Origin: Flavobacterium sp. UGB4466
GTDB lineage: Bacteria; Bacteroidota; Bacteroidia; Flavobacteriales; Flavobacteriaceae
Assembly (NCBI RefSeq): GCF_903469665.1
Contig: NZ_CAGKLC010000004.1
Location: 1 to 64,000, forward strand
Direction of reading: 5' to 3'
DNA: 64,000 nucleotides
The notes beneath the pieces are model-generated. The model worked only from the letters and a program-made list of their open reading frames with translations, was not told the origin of the DNA and searched no databases. Position numbers and translations under genes: made by a program. Positions 1-7,480 of this stretch are shown piece after piece (positions within the stretch are counted from its first letter, which is position 1; the number at the start of each line of letters is the position of its first letter).

Positions 1-61
1 GTTCTATAGGGTATATAAAGTTTAAAAGCAGTGTTATTTTTAATTAACAAAAAGTTAACAA

Positions 62-110
62 TACATTTGTATATACAAATATAAAAAGTTATACATTTGT
101 ATATACAAAT
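62..110 (+). promoter_or_regulatory. marR promoter with twin operator palindromes
   Basis: The perfect 16-bp palindrome ATTTGTATATACAAAT occurs twice, at 65-80 and 95-110, with centres 30 bp apart (about three helical turns). The second copy contains a -7 box TACATTTG (92-99). The first copy supplies a TTTG (66-69) that serves as the -33 box, with a 22-bp spacer. Both promoter elements therefore lie inside palindromes, so binding of a dimeric regulator would occlude RNA polymerase. MarR proteins usually bind such sites and repress their own operon; assigning these sites to the adjacent MarR protein is inference. Confidence 0.75.
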
Positions 111-125
111 TATACACTTACGACT

Positions 126-587
126 ATGACAATTGAAGAGGTTATAAAAAGTACAGTTAAGATGGATAATGCGAGAAAAGTTATTCTGAATATCATGTAC
201 ACGCAAAATGTGATTCAGGATCATTTCAACGAATTGATAAAACCGTATGATCTGTCCGGAGAGCAATACAATGTACTGCGTATATTAAGAGGACAAAAAG
301 GAAACCCTGCTAATATGTGTGTGATACAGGAGCGAATGCTGGCCAAAACGAGCAACACGACCCGATTAGTAGACAAATTATTATTGAAAGATTTCGTTAC
401 CAGAAATGTTTGTCCCGGTAATCGACGTAAAATTGAAGTTCTAATCACCCAAAAGGGATTGGATGTATTGAAAGAATTAGATCCGAAAGTAGACGAGCAC
501 GAGCGTTTGTTTGCCAAGAACATAAGTCCGGAAGAATTAGAATTATTAAACCAATTATTAGAAAAATACAGAACCCAACAAAATTAA
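126..587 (+). CDS. MarR family transcriptional regulator
   Basis: This 153-residue protein has the usual MarR length and layout. N-terminal helices (about 15-40) would form the dimer interface. A winged helix-turn-helix follows: QYNVLRILRGQKG near 47-59, a recognition helix around residues 68-85, and a wing rich in Arg/Lys (VCPGNRRKIEV). No cysteine-based redox sensor is obvious beyond single Cys residues. It is the first gene of a run with a nitroreductase (4 bp downstream) and a YceI gene, so it probably controls that unit and itself through the two palindromes at 65-110. The ligand cannot be predicted; MarR proteins near oxidoreductases often sense phenolics or quinones. Confidence 0.9.
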   Translation: MTIEEVIKSTVKMDNARKVILNIMYTQNVIQDHFNELIKPYDLSGEQYNVLRILRGQKGNPANMCVIQERMLAKTSNTTRLVDKLLLKDFVTRNVCPGNRRKIEVLITQKGLDVLKELDPKVDEHERLFAKNISPEELELLNQLLEKYRTQQN

Positions 588-591
588 AATT

Positions 592-1224
592 ATGAGTACA
601 TTATTAGACAATCTAAACTGGAGATATGCAACAAAGAAATTTGATGCCACCAAAAAAATATCTTCACAAGATTTAAACACTTTAAAAGAAGCTGTTAGAT
701 TAAGTGCTTCTTCATACGGATTACAACCCTACAAAGTTATTATTGTTGAAAATCCGGAAATCAGAGAAAAATTAAAAGCTGCTGCTTACGGACAGACGCA
801 AATTACAGATGCTTCTCAAATATTTATTTTCGCCAACGACTTAAATCTTGGAGCAGATTCTGTAGATGCTTACATCAACACCATCAGTGAAACAAGAGGT
901 GTTCCTGCTGACGCTTTAGGCGGATTCAGTGACATGATGAAAGGTACTATTTCAAATCTTTCAGTTGAAGCAAAAAATATTTGGACAGCAAAACAAACTT
1001 ATATCGCTTTAGGTACTTTATTGAGTGCTGCTTCTGAATTAAAAATCGATGCGACTCCAATGGAAGGATTTAATGCTGCTGCATTTAATGAAATCTTAGG
1101 TTTTGACAAATTAGGATTAAACACTTCTGTTATCGCAACTGTAGGATACAGACATGATGAGGACGAAACTCAGCACTACAAAAAAGTTAGAAAATCAAAC
1201 GAGGATTTATTTATCACTATATAA
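592..1224 (+). CDS. NAD(P)H-dependent nitroreductase family oxidoreductase
   Basis: The 210-residue protein belongs to the NfsB/nitroreductase superfamily, homodimeric FMN enzymes that reduce nitroaromatics or quinones with NAD(P)H. The N-terminal RYATKKFD (about 11-18) and SSYGLQPYKVIIV (about 40-52) match the FMN-phosphate and ring-binding segments. The C-terminal half has the DATPMEGF and VATVGYRHDED segments typical of the family. There is no signal peptide, so it should be cytosolic. It follows the MarR gene by 4 bp and precedes the YceI gene by 30 bp, consistent with one transcript induced when the repressor is released. The natural substrate is unknown. Confidence 0.88.
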   Translation: MSTLLDNLNWRYATKKFDATKKISSQDLNTLKEAVRLSASSYGLQPYKVIIVENPEIREKLKAAAYGQTQITDASQIFIFANDLNLGADSVDAYINTISETRGVPADALGGFSDMMKGTISNLSVEAKNIWTAKQTYIALGTLLSAASELKIDATPMEGFNAAAFNEILGFDKLGLNTSVIATVGYRHDEDETQHYKKVRKSNEDLFITI

Positions 1225-1254
1225 TTATTATTAATCAAAATCAATTTTAACAAA

Positions 1255-1821
1255 ATGAAAAATTTAAAGACAATTGCAATAGCATTATTCGTAGCAGTAG
1301 CTGGACTTTCAGTAAACGCACAAACTAAAAAAATCGATGTAAAAGCAAGTACTATCAAATGGGTAGGTAAAAAAGTAACCGGAGAGCACTCAGGAACTGT
1401 AAACTTCAAAGAAGGTGCAGTAGTTTTCAAAGGAAAAAAATTAACAGGTGGTAGCTTCACTGTTGATATGACTTCATTAACAGCAACTGATATCACCGGA
1501 GAATACCAAGGAAAATTAAACGGTCACTTAAAAGCTGACGATTTCTTTGGAACTGACAAATTCCCAACTGCAAAATTAGTTTTCAAAACTATCGGAGCAA
1601 AATCAACTGATGTATACACTGTAACTGCTGATTTAACTATAAAAGGAATCACTAAACCTGTAACTTTTGATATCGCTGTAAAAGGAAATACTGCTACAAC
1701 AGCTTTCAAAGTAGACAGAACTAAATACGATATCAAATACAACTCTGGTAATTTCTTCCAAAACTTAGGAGACAAAACTATCAATGACGAATTTGAATTG
1801 ACTGTAGCTTTAAAATTCTAA
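1255..1821 (+). CDS. YceI family periplasmic protein
   Basis: This is a 188-residue secreted protein with a cleavable signal peptide (about 1-22, ending VNAQ). A YceI domain (about 24-188) follows. YceI proteins are lipocalin-like barrels that bind polyprenyl or other amphiphilic molecules in the periplasm. Family hallmarks visible are IKWVGKKVTGEHSGTV near the start, the DLTIKGITKPVTF strand, and a closing FELTVALKF strand. It is the third gene of the MarR unit and is followed by a strong terminator. The combination suggests that a small lipophilic or quinone-like compound is handled by the operon, but the ligand is not shown by sequence. Confidence 0.88.
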   Translation: MKNLKTIAIALFVAVAGLSVNAQTKKIDVKASTIKWVGKKVTGEHSGTVNFKEGAVVFKGKKLTGGSFTVDMTSLTATDITGEYQGKLNGHLKADDFFGTDKFPTAKLVFKTIGAKSTDVYTVTADLTIKGITKPVTFDIAVKGNTATTAFKVDRTKYDIKYNSGNFFQNLGDKTINDEFELTVALKF

Positions 1822-1857
1822 TAGCATAAAAATCAGCAATTCCTTATTTTATAAGAA

Positions 1858-1896
1858 AAACCCCAATAGTTTAACACTATTGGGGTTTATTTTTAT
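1858..1896 (+). terminator. Rho-independent terminator after the yceI-like gene
   Basis: A perfect 12-bp stem (AAACCCCAATAG at 1858-1869, complement at 1877-1888) has a 7-nt loop and is followed by a T-rich tail. It closes the marR-nitroreductase-yceI unit. Confidence 0.85.
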
Positions 1897-1979
1897 ATTT
1901 TTCCCAAAAAAATAACATTCTTAATACTCCCCTAACGCTTTCGTAATACCATACTGGACTTTGATTAACATTGGCCTTC

Positions 1980-1987
1980 TACTTTTG
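1980..1987 (+). promoter_or_regulatory. Possible -7 box for the beta-helix gene
   Basis: TACTTTTG fits the flavobacterial -7 consensus TAnnTTTG. A TTTG at 1960-1963 lies 16 nt upstream, slightly shorter than the usual spacing. Start codon is 42 bp downstream. Confidence 0.4.
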
Positions 1988-2028
1988 AACTTATTAAAAA
2001 TCAAAAACTGGAAATCAAAATCATAGTT

Positions 2029-3309
2029 ATGAAAGCAAAAATACATCTTATAGTTGTCACGGTTCTTAGTACTTTTTTTCTACAGGCACAACAACAGCCT
2101 AAAGGTATTATTGGTACCTCAAACTGGATGAACAACTGGACCAATTTTAAACCTGCCAATACCGAATATAGCGAAGCCACAAACATTATTGCAGGAACTA
2201 TTAACAAAGACACCAAACTCCTTAAACGCAATACGTATCAGTTAGTTGGAGTTGTTTACGTCACCAACAATGCCGTATTATCTATCGAACCGGGAACTGT
2301 AATAAGAGGCGACGATAAAACATGTGGAACTTTGGTAATTACAAACGGATCCAAAATTGTAGCCGAAGGTTTAGAAACAGACCCTATTGTTTTTACATCC
2401 AATAAAGAAACGACCCAAAGAAAACCGGGAGACTGGGGTGGAATTATCATTTTGGGAAAAGCACCAATCAATACACTTGGAGGAGTACATACTTTACCTT
2501 TTGATCTCGAACCAATGCTAAACCACTATGGCGGTCAGGATGCCGAAGACAACTCGGGAGTTTTAAAATATATTCGAATTGAATATTCCGGACGAAAACT
2601 AAGTGCTGCCAAAGAACTTAATGGACTTTCGCTTGCCGGAGTAGGAAAAAAAACAATTTTAAGCAACATTCAGATCAGTTACTCTAATGATGACTCTTTC
2701 GAATGTTACGGAGGAGATTTAAACCTGAATAATCTGGTTTCTTATCGAACTACCGATGATGATTTTGATTTTACTCAGGGTGCACAAATCAACATCAATA
2801 ACAGTATTGCCATTCGTCATCCCTTTTCATCGGATATTTCAGGCTCAAGATGTTTCGAAGTTGATTCTTATGACAAAATCGGAAATACAGACATGAGCAA
2901 AAAATTAACTAAAATAAACGCCAGTAACATTACACTTATAAATCTGGAAGAAAATAATCAGGGACTTGTGAGAGAATCAGTCTATGTGAGAGAAAATACT
3001 TTTTTTAATTTTACGAACAGTATTGTTTCCGGATTTACACCTTTTGTTCTACTGGAAGGAAATATTGGAAACGGCGAAGTTAATTTGGGAAAAATTACCT
3101 TCAAAAACTTAATCGTCAATAACTGTAATGGTGGAATCACAAGCGAAGCCGGCGGAGCAAATACTGCAATTGAAAATTATTACAACAATCCCATTTTTGA
3201 CATTAACTTTACTAAAATCAAAAACAGCGAATTGTTTACAACACCAAATATCAAAGGAAGTCCGGACTTTAGGATGAACGTAAACAATACCATAGCCATT
3301 GGCAACTAA
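2029..3309 (+). CDS. Secreted right-handed beta-helix-like protein
   Basis: A 426-residue protein with a signal peptide (about 1-20, ending FLQAQ). The remainder is rich in short Asn/Gly/Ile turns such as GTVIRGDDKTCGTLVITNGSKI, with segments about every 20-25 residues ending in N or G, as in parallel beta-helix (pectate-lyase-like) surface proteins. The motif PGDWGGIIILGKAP (about 133-147) recurs in Bacteroidota proteins of this type. I see no C-terminal type IX sorting domain and no lipobox, so it may stay in the periplasm or be released another way. It stands alone between the YceI unit and the trp operon. Catalytic function is unknown and no pectate-lyase active site is recognised. Confidence 0.65.
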   Translation: MKAKIHLIVVTVLSTFFLQAQQQPKGIIGTSNWMNNWTNFKPANTEYSEATNIIAGTINKDTKLLKRNTYQLVGVVYVTNNAVLSIEPGTVIRGDDKTCGTLVITNGSKIVAEGLETDPIVFTSNKETTQRKPGDWGGIIILGKAPINTLGGVHTLPFDLEPMLNHYGGQDAEDNSGVLKYIRIEYSGRKLSAAKELNGLSLAGVGKKTILSNIQISYSNDDSFECYGGDLNLNNLVSYRTTDDDFDFTQGAQININNSIAIRHPFSSDISGSRCFEVDSYDKIGNTDMSKKLTKINASNITLINLEENNQGLVRESVYVRENTFFNFTNSIVSGFTPFVLLEGNIGNGEVNLGKITFKNLIVNNCNGGITSEAGGANTAIENYYNNPIFDINFTKIKNSELFTTPNIKGSPDFRMNVNNTIAIGN

Positions 3310-3386
3310 GACCTTAAAACAACCTTACAAGAACAAAATTTAACAAATTTTAAAATTTAAAGAAGTTTTTTTTTACTTTTTATACC

Positions 3387-3415
3387 TTGTAATTCAAATT
3401 ACATTTATATATTTG
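3387..3415 (+). promoter_or_regulatory. trp operon promoter
   Basis: A -33 TTG (3387-3389) and a -7 box TATATTTG (3408-3415) are separated by 18 bp, matching the flavobacterial TTG-N17-23-TAnnTTTG consensus. Transcription would start near 3421, about 12 nt before the leader peptide start codon. Confidence 0.75.
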
Positions 3416-3432
3416 TGAAATCAATATAAGAT

Positions 3433-3489
3433 ATGAAAACAATAATGAACAATACTTGGTGGTGGAAGAATTTACGTGAAACGTCGTGA
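3433..3489 (+). CDS. trpL: trp operon leader peptide
   Basis: An 18-codon reading frame encodes MKTIMNNTWWWKNLRETS, with three consecutive Trp codons at 3457-3465. It lies 17 nt downstream of the -7 box and is followed 36 nt after its stop by a strong terminator, all upstream of trpE. This is the classical organisation of ribosome-mediated transcription attenuation: scarcity of charged tRNA-Trp stalls the ribosome on the Trp codons and favours an antiterminator structure. It is too short to be called by ordinary gene finders. Trp is a rare residue, so three in a row in an 18-residue frame immediately before trp genes is very unlikely by chance. Confidence 0.85.
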   Translation: MKTIMNNTWWWKNLRETS

Positions 3490-3537
3490 ACAAAGCTTCC
3501 TATGGTATTATAAAACTATAAATATAAAAGGCTTGTC
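3488..3537 (+). promoter_or_regulatory. Putative trp antiterminator pairing
   Basis: The segment GAACAAAGCTT (3488-3498) overlaps the leader stop codon. It can pair with AAGGCTTGTC (3528-3537), the ascending arm of the terminator, giving nine pairs with two single-A bulges and one G-U pair. A ribosome stalled on the Trp codons (3457-3465) would leave 3488-3498 free, so the antiterminator could form. A ribosome reaching the stop codon at 3487-3489 would cover it, so the terminator would form. A further weak helix (GGAAG with CTTCC at 3496-3500) may act as pause structure. The pairing is derived by eye. Confidence 0.55.
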
Positions 3538-3559
3538 ATCACGACAAGCCTTTTTTTTT
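3526..3559 (+). terminator. trp attenuator terminator
   Basis: A perfect 12-bp stem (AAAAGGCTTGTC, 3526-3537; complement 3543-3554) with a 5-nt loop is followed by an unbroken run of T to 3559. It lies between the leader peptide and trpE, 50 bp before the trpE start. Confidence 0.9.
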
Positions 3560-3609
3560 GGTCTGAACTCTGATAAGAAAATCTATTAAAAATAAAAAAA
3601 CGAAAAACT

Positions 3610-5010
3610 TTGAAACCATTTACACTCAACACACACTACAAACAAATTCTGGCAGACACCATTACACCGGTAAGTGTTTATTTTAAAATCAGAGACAAAT
3701 TCCCAAATAGCTTACTATTGGAAAGTAGTGATTATCATGGAAATGATAATAGTTTCTCTTACATCTGCTGCAACCCTATTGCAACCATTAAAATTGAGAA
3801 CGAAATCATTTCAAAAACTTTTCCTGACGGAACGAAAGAACGAATCACTATCGACAGTTCAACGAATATTCCGGAAATTATTCAGGAATTTTCGAGCCAA
3901 TTCCAATCAGAGAAAAATGATTTTAAATTTATCAATAATGGTTTATTTGGATACATTTCTTACGATGCTGTTCGTTATTTTGAAAAAGTTTCGATTGCCA
4001 AAAAAGACAGAGCTACCTCAATTCCTGATGTATTTTATGCTGTTTATCAAAACATCATTGCCATCAATCACTTTAAAAACGAAGCGTACATTTTTTGTCA
4101 TAGTGTTGATGGAAGAAATAATATTTCGGAGATCGAACAATTATTACAATCGAGAAATATAGCATCTTACAAATTCAGCAAGGAAGGCGAAGGTTTCTCT
4201 AATTTAACCGATGACGAATTCAAACACAATGTAGCTTTAGCCAAAAAACACTGCTTCCGTGGAGATGTTTTTCAACTGGTACTTTCACGTCGTTTTACCC
4301 AAGGTTTCAAAGGCGATGAATTCAACGTATATCGAGCTTTACGAAGTATAAATCCTTCTCCGTACTTATTCTTCTTCGATTATGGTGATTTCAAAATATT
4401 TGGGTCTTCACCTGAGGCACAAATAATTGTAAAAAACAGAAAAGCCGAAATTCATCCTATAGCCGGAACTTTCAAAAGAACCGGAAATGACGAACAGGAC
4501 GCTGTTTTAGCCAAACAACTATCAGAAGATAAAAAGGAGAACAGTGAACACGTGATGCTTGTCGATTTGGCCAGAAATGATTTAAGCCGAAATGGACATG
4601 ATGTAAATGTTGAAAAATACAGAGAAGTTCAGTTTTTCTCGCATGTAATTCATTTGGTTTCCAAAGTAACCGGTTATTTACATGAAAAAGCAACCACTAT
4701 GCAGGTGGTAGCCGATACTTTCCCGGCAGGAACTTTAAGTGGAGCTCCAAAACACAGAGCCATGCAACTGATCGAAGATTATGAAAAAACAAATCGTAAT
4801 TTCTACGGAGGAGCCATTGGGTTCATGGATTTTGAAGGTAATTTCAATCACGCTATTATGATTCGAACTTTCCTGAGTAAAAACCACCAATTACACTGCC
4901 AGGCTGGTGCCGGAATTGTTGCCAGTTCTGATGAAGAAAGTGAAATGCAGGAAGTTTACAACAAACTAAGAGCCTTGAATACAGCCTTAGAGATGGCAGA
5001 GAAAATATAA
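3610..5010 (+). CDS. trpE: Anthranilate synthase component I
   Basis: This 466-residue enzyme converts chorismate to anthranilate, using ammonia delivered by TrpG. The N-terminal LLLESSD (35-41) corresponds to the LLES segment that forms the tryptophan feedback site in TrpE. The C-terminal chorismate-binding domain shows IAGTFKRTG, HVMLVDLARND and FPAGTLSGAPKHRAM, all expected for catalysis and Mg binding. The start codon is TTG; no in-frame ATG lies nearby upstream and MKPF is a normal family N-terminus. The weak start, the attenuator 50 bp upstream and the allosteric site would give three layers of control. It is the first structural gene of the trp operon. Confidence 0.96.
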   Translation: MKPFTLNTHYKQILADTITPVSVYFKIRDKFPNSLLLESSDYHGNDNSFSYICCNPIATIKIENEIISKTFPDGTKERITIDSSTNIPEIIQEFSSQFQSEKNDFKFINNGLFGYISYDAVRYFEKVSIAKKDRATSIPDVFYAVYQNIIAINHFKNEAYIFCHSVDGRNNISEIEQLLQSRNIASYKFSKEGEGFSNLTDDEFKHNVALAKKHCFRGDVFQLVLSRRFTQGFKGDEFNVYRALRSINPSPYLFFFDYGDFKIFGSSPEAQIIVKNRKAEIHPIAGTFKRTGNDEQDAVLAKQLSEDKKENSEHVMLVDLARNDLSRNGHDVNVEKYREVQFFSHVIHLVSKVTGYLHEKATTMQVVADTFPAGTLSGAPKHRAMQLIEDYEKTNRNFYGGAIGFMDFEGNFNHAIMIRTFLSKNHQLHCQAGAGIVASSDEESEMQEVYNKLRALNTALEMAEKI

Positions 5011-5016
5011 GTCATT

Positions 5017-5111
5017 TTGTTTCAGGTTTGTCTGCGTTACAACAACGTGAAACTTGAAACTTAAAACTTGAAACAAAAAGAACCTGAAACAAAAAGAACC
5101 TGAAGCTTGAA
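5017..5111. repeat. Palindromic intergenic repeat, GTTTCAGG/CTTGAAAC family
   Basis: The gap after trpE begins with TTTGTTTCAGGTTT (5017-5030). It continues with several copies of CTTGAAAC and AACCTGAAACAAA (about 5048-5111), the inverse of the first segment. The short unit resembles (A)ACTTGAAAC repeated with variation. The same family occurs at 7418-7470. Confidence 0.65.
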
Positions 5112-5154
5112 ACAAAACTAAAAAAACAACCATAAAACCAACCTAAAAAAAACG

Positions 5155-5604
5155 ATGAAGAACATTATTCCATTTTTGATTGCCATTGTATTATTTACTT
5201 CCTGTGAAGCTAAAAAAGAATCAAACACACTTCCTTTAAGCGGAACCTGGCGTCTGATATCAGCTGAAACCACCGAAAAAGATTCTACGTTCTCAACTTT
5301 CAATCCGAAAACAAAAATGATTAAAATTATAAATGATAGCCATTTTGCTTTTTTTAATCATGATTTAAATAGCGGTAAGGATTCAACGAATGCGGTTTTC
5401 TTTGGCGGAGGTGGAAAATATACTTTAAAAGACAGTATTTATACCGAAAATCTGGAATACTTCAATAACCGTCAATGGGAAAACAATAAGTTTGAGTTTG
5501 TTGTAAAAATTAAAAACGATACTCTGATTCAAAAGGGAATCGAAAAATTAGAAAAATTAGGAATCGATCGTATTATCACTGAAAAGTACGTTCGGGAGAA
5601 ATAA
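5155..5604 (+). CDS. Lipocalin-like lipoprotein inside the trp operon
   Basis: A 149-residue protein with a lipoprotein signal peptide (FLIAIVLFTSC, Cys17). A small beta-rich domain beginning LSGTWRLISAET follows, the usual opening of lipocalin-like lipoproteins in Bacteroidota. The strands ending YTLKDSIYTE and FEFVVKIKNDTLIQKG support a calycin-type barrel. It lies between trpE and trpG with flanking repeat-rich gaps of about 145 and 80 bp, and has no evident link to tryptophan synthesis. It may have been placed there by rearrangement or simply be co-transcribed. The function is unknown. Confidence 0.65.
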   Translation: MKNIIPFLIAIVLFTSCEAKKESNTLPLSGTWRLISAETTEKDSTFSTFNPKTKMIKIINDSHFAFFNHDLNSGKDSTNAVFFGGGGKYTLKDSIYTENLEYFNNRQWENNKFEFVVKIKNDTLIQKGIEKLEKLGIDRIITEKYVREK

Positions 5605-5645
5605 ACAGAAATCAGTTGCCAGTCACAGTATTCAGTCTCAGAAAA

Positions 5646-5680
5646 CTTAGCACCTCAGAACCTTAGCAACTTAGAACCTT
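5646..5680. repeat. CTTAG/CTCAG family intergenic repeat
   Basis: The stretch beginning CTTAGCACCTCAGAACC runs as consecutive degenerate 11-nt units of the type CTTAGnAnCTn. It ends in an A-run directly before the trpG start codon. The same family occurs at 17319-17354, 26976-27059, 34502-34527, 34946-34971 and 45093-45330. Confidence 0.7.
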
Positions 5681-5686
5681 AAAAAA

Positions 5687-6253
5687 ATGAAAAAAATATT
5701 AGTTATAGACAATTACGATAGTTTCACTTATAATTTAGTACACTATCTGGAAGATTTAAACTGTGAAGTTACGGTATACAGAAACGATGAGTTTGATATT
5801 GATGAAATTGCATCTTTTGAAAAAATACTACTTTCACCAGGTCCCGGCATACCGGATGAAGCAGGGTTATTAAAAGCGGTGATTCAGAAATATGCTCCAA
5901 CAAAAAGTATTTTAGGCGTTTGTTTAGGACAACAGGCTATCGGAGAAGTTTTCGGAGGAACACTTTCAAACCTGGACAAGGTATATCATGGTGTTGCTAC
6001 AAATGTAAAAACAGTAGTTTCAGACGAAATTTTGTTCGAAGGTTTGGGTAACGAATTCGAAGTTGGTCGCTACCATTCCTGGGTTGTTGATGCCAACTTG
6101 CCCGATGTTCTTGAAGCCACTTCAATTGATGAAAACGGACAAATCATGTCTTTAAGACACAAAACTTTTGATGTAAGAGGTGTACAATTTCATCCGGAAA
6201 GTGTTCTGACACCAAAAGGAAAAAGGATTTTAGAGAATTGGATTAAGAGTTAG
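5687..6253 (+). CDS. trpG: Anthranilate synthase component II (glutamine amidotransferase)
   Basis: This 188-residue class I glutamine amidotransferase supplies ammonia to TrpE. It has the opening VIDNYDSFTYNLVHYL, the oxyanion-hole LLSPGPG, the nucleophile elbow GVCLGQQAIGE with Cys79, and the VQFHPES motif carrying the catalytic His and Glu. It has only the amidotransferase domain and is not fused to TrpD. A homologue can serve p-aminobenzoate synthase as well; its position between trpE and trpD favours TrpG. The preceding gap is a CTTAG-type repeat and the following gap an AAGTC-type palindrome. Confidence 0.94.
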   Translation: MKKILVIDNYDSFTYNLVHYLEDLNCEVTVYRNDEFDIDEIASFEKILLSPGPGIPDEAGLLKAVIQKYAPTKSILGVCLGQQAIGEVFGGTLSNLDKVYHGVATNVKTVVSDEILFEGLGNEFEVGRYHSWVVDANLPDVLEATSIDENGQIMSLRHKTFDVRGVQFHPESVLTPKGKRILENWIKS

Positions 6254-6259
6254 ACATTA

Positions 6260-6393
6260 GTCAAAAGTTTTAAAGTCGAAAGTCCCAAAGTCAAAAACTT
6301 CACCTTTCCTATTAAAACTTAAAACAGCAATCAATTCCAGAAAAAACATCAAATTTTGAAGACTTTATGACCTTCGACTTTAGACTTTAAGAC
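6260..6393. repeat. Palindromic intergenic element, AAGTC family
   Basis: The trpG-trpD gap carries two 33-nt arms (6260-6292 and 6361-6393) that are inverted copies of each other with 25 of 33 matches. Each arm is itself a degenerate run of the unit (A)AAGTC, as in TTTAAAGTCGAAAGTC. About 68 nt of AT-rich sequence separates the arms. It fills almost the whole gap and ends 10 bp before the trpD start. Confidence 0.75.
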
Positions 6394-6403
6394 TTAAAAA
6401 AAA

Positions 6404-7396
6404 ATGAAAAACATACTAAATAAATTAATCAATCACGAAGTACTTTCGAAAGAGGAAGCCAAAGACGTGTTGATCAACATCTCAAGCGGGGCTTACAACC
6501 CAAGTCAAATTTCGGCATTTTTGACTGTATTTATGATGCGAAGCATTACCATTGATGAACTTTCCGGATTTCGAGAAGCTTTATTAGAATTGTGCATTCG
6601 TGTGGATTTATCGGCCTACAACGCTATTGATTTGTGCGGAACGGGTGGTGACGGAAAAGATACTTTCAACATTTCGACTTTAGCTTCATTCGTAGCTGCC
6701 GGAGCAGGAATAAAGGTAGCAAAACATGGAAATTATGGGGTCTCCTCTATTTCGGGATCAAGCAACGTGATGGAAAAAATGGGAATAAAATTCAGCAACG
6801 ATCCGTCATTTTTAGAAAAATGCATTGATCAGACAGGAATTTGTGTTTTACACGCTCCTTTATTTCACCCTGCTATGAAAAATGTAGGGCCAATCCGAAA
6901 AGAACTAGCGGTAAAAACATTTTTTAACATGTTAGGTCCAATGGTAAATCCATCTTTCCCTAAAAATCAATTAGTTGGTGTTTTCAATTTAGAATTGGCG
7001 AGAATGTATGCTTATTTATATCAAAACACCGATGTTAATTTTACCATCCTGCATTCGCTTGACGGTTACGATGAAATCTCGTTAACCGGTCCGACAAAAA
7101 TCATTACAAGCGATATGGAAGGCATGTTGAAACCCGAGGATTTCAACGTTCGCCTTTTATCGCAAAGAGAAATTGAGGGAGGAAGAACCATCGAAGAATC
7201 AGCCGATATGTTTGTGAGTATTATTTCCGGAAAAGGAAGTGAGGCTCAGAATAATGTGGTTTGTGCAAATGCCGCAATGGCCATTTCAACCGTAACCAAA
7301 TGCTCTCCTCAGGAAGGTTTTAAGCAGGCCAAAGAAAGTTTGTTTTCCGGAAAAGGGCATCAAGTGCTTAAAAAATTACAAGAACTAAGTAAGTAA
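6404..7396 (+). CDS. trpD: Anthranilate phosphoribosyltransferase
   Basis: This 330-residue enzyme transfers the phosphoribosyl group of PRPP to anthranilate. Diagnostic motifs are CGTGGDGKDTFNIST (78-92, PRPP pyrophosphate binding), KHGNYGVSS with the substrate-contacting residues, and the RKELAVKTFFNMLGPMVNP segment. The length equals that of stand-alone TrpD proteins. The N-terminal helical domain (1-65) forms the dimer interface. It sits in pathway order after trpG and before trpC. Confidence 0.95.
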   Translation: MKNILNKLINHEVLSKEEAKDVLINISSGAYNPSQISAFLTVFMMRSITIDELSGFREALLELCIRVDLSAYNAIDLCGTGGDGKDTFNISTLASFVAAGAGIKVAKHGNYGVSSISGSSNVMEKMGIKFSNDPSFLEKCIDQTGICVLHAPLFHPAMKNVGPIRKELAVKTFFNMLGPMVNPSFPKNQLVGVFNLELARMYAYLYQNTDVNFTILHSLDGYDEISLTGPTKIITSDMEGMLKPEDFNVRLLSQREIEGGRTIEESADMFVSIISGKGSEAQNNVVCANAAMAISTVTKCSPQEGFKQAKESLFSGKGHQVLKKLQELSK

Positions 7397-7417
7397 AAAA
7401 TAGTTTCAAGTTTTTTT

Positions 7418-7470
7418 GTTTCAGGTTTCAAGTTATTGAAACCGGGAACTTGAAACCTGAAACCTGAAAC
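7418..7470. repeat. Palindromic intergenic element, GTTTCAGG/CTTGAAAC family
   Basis: Perfect 17-bp arms GTTTCAGGTTTCAAGTT (7418-7434) and its complement (7447-7463) flank a 12-nt loop; one more CTGAAAC unit follows. Each arm contains two variants of TTTCA(A/G)G. It fills the trpD-trpC gap. It lacks a T-run on either side that would make it a clear terminator, and the operon continues past it. Confidence 0.8.
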
Positions 7471-7480
7471 CAATAAAACA

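Noticed and set aside
7418..7470. Operon-internal terminator between trpD and trpC
   Set aside because: The hairpin has no T-run on the sense strand and trpC would be cut from its promoter; treated as an intergenic element.
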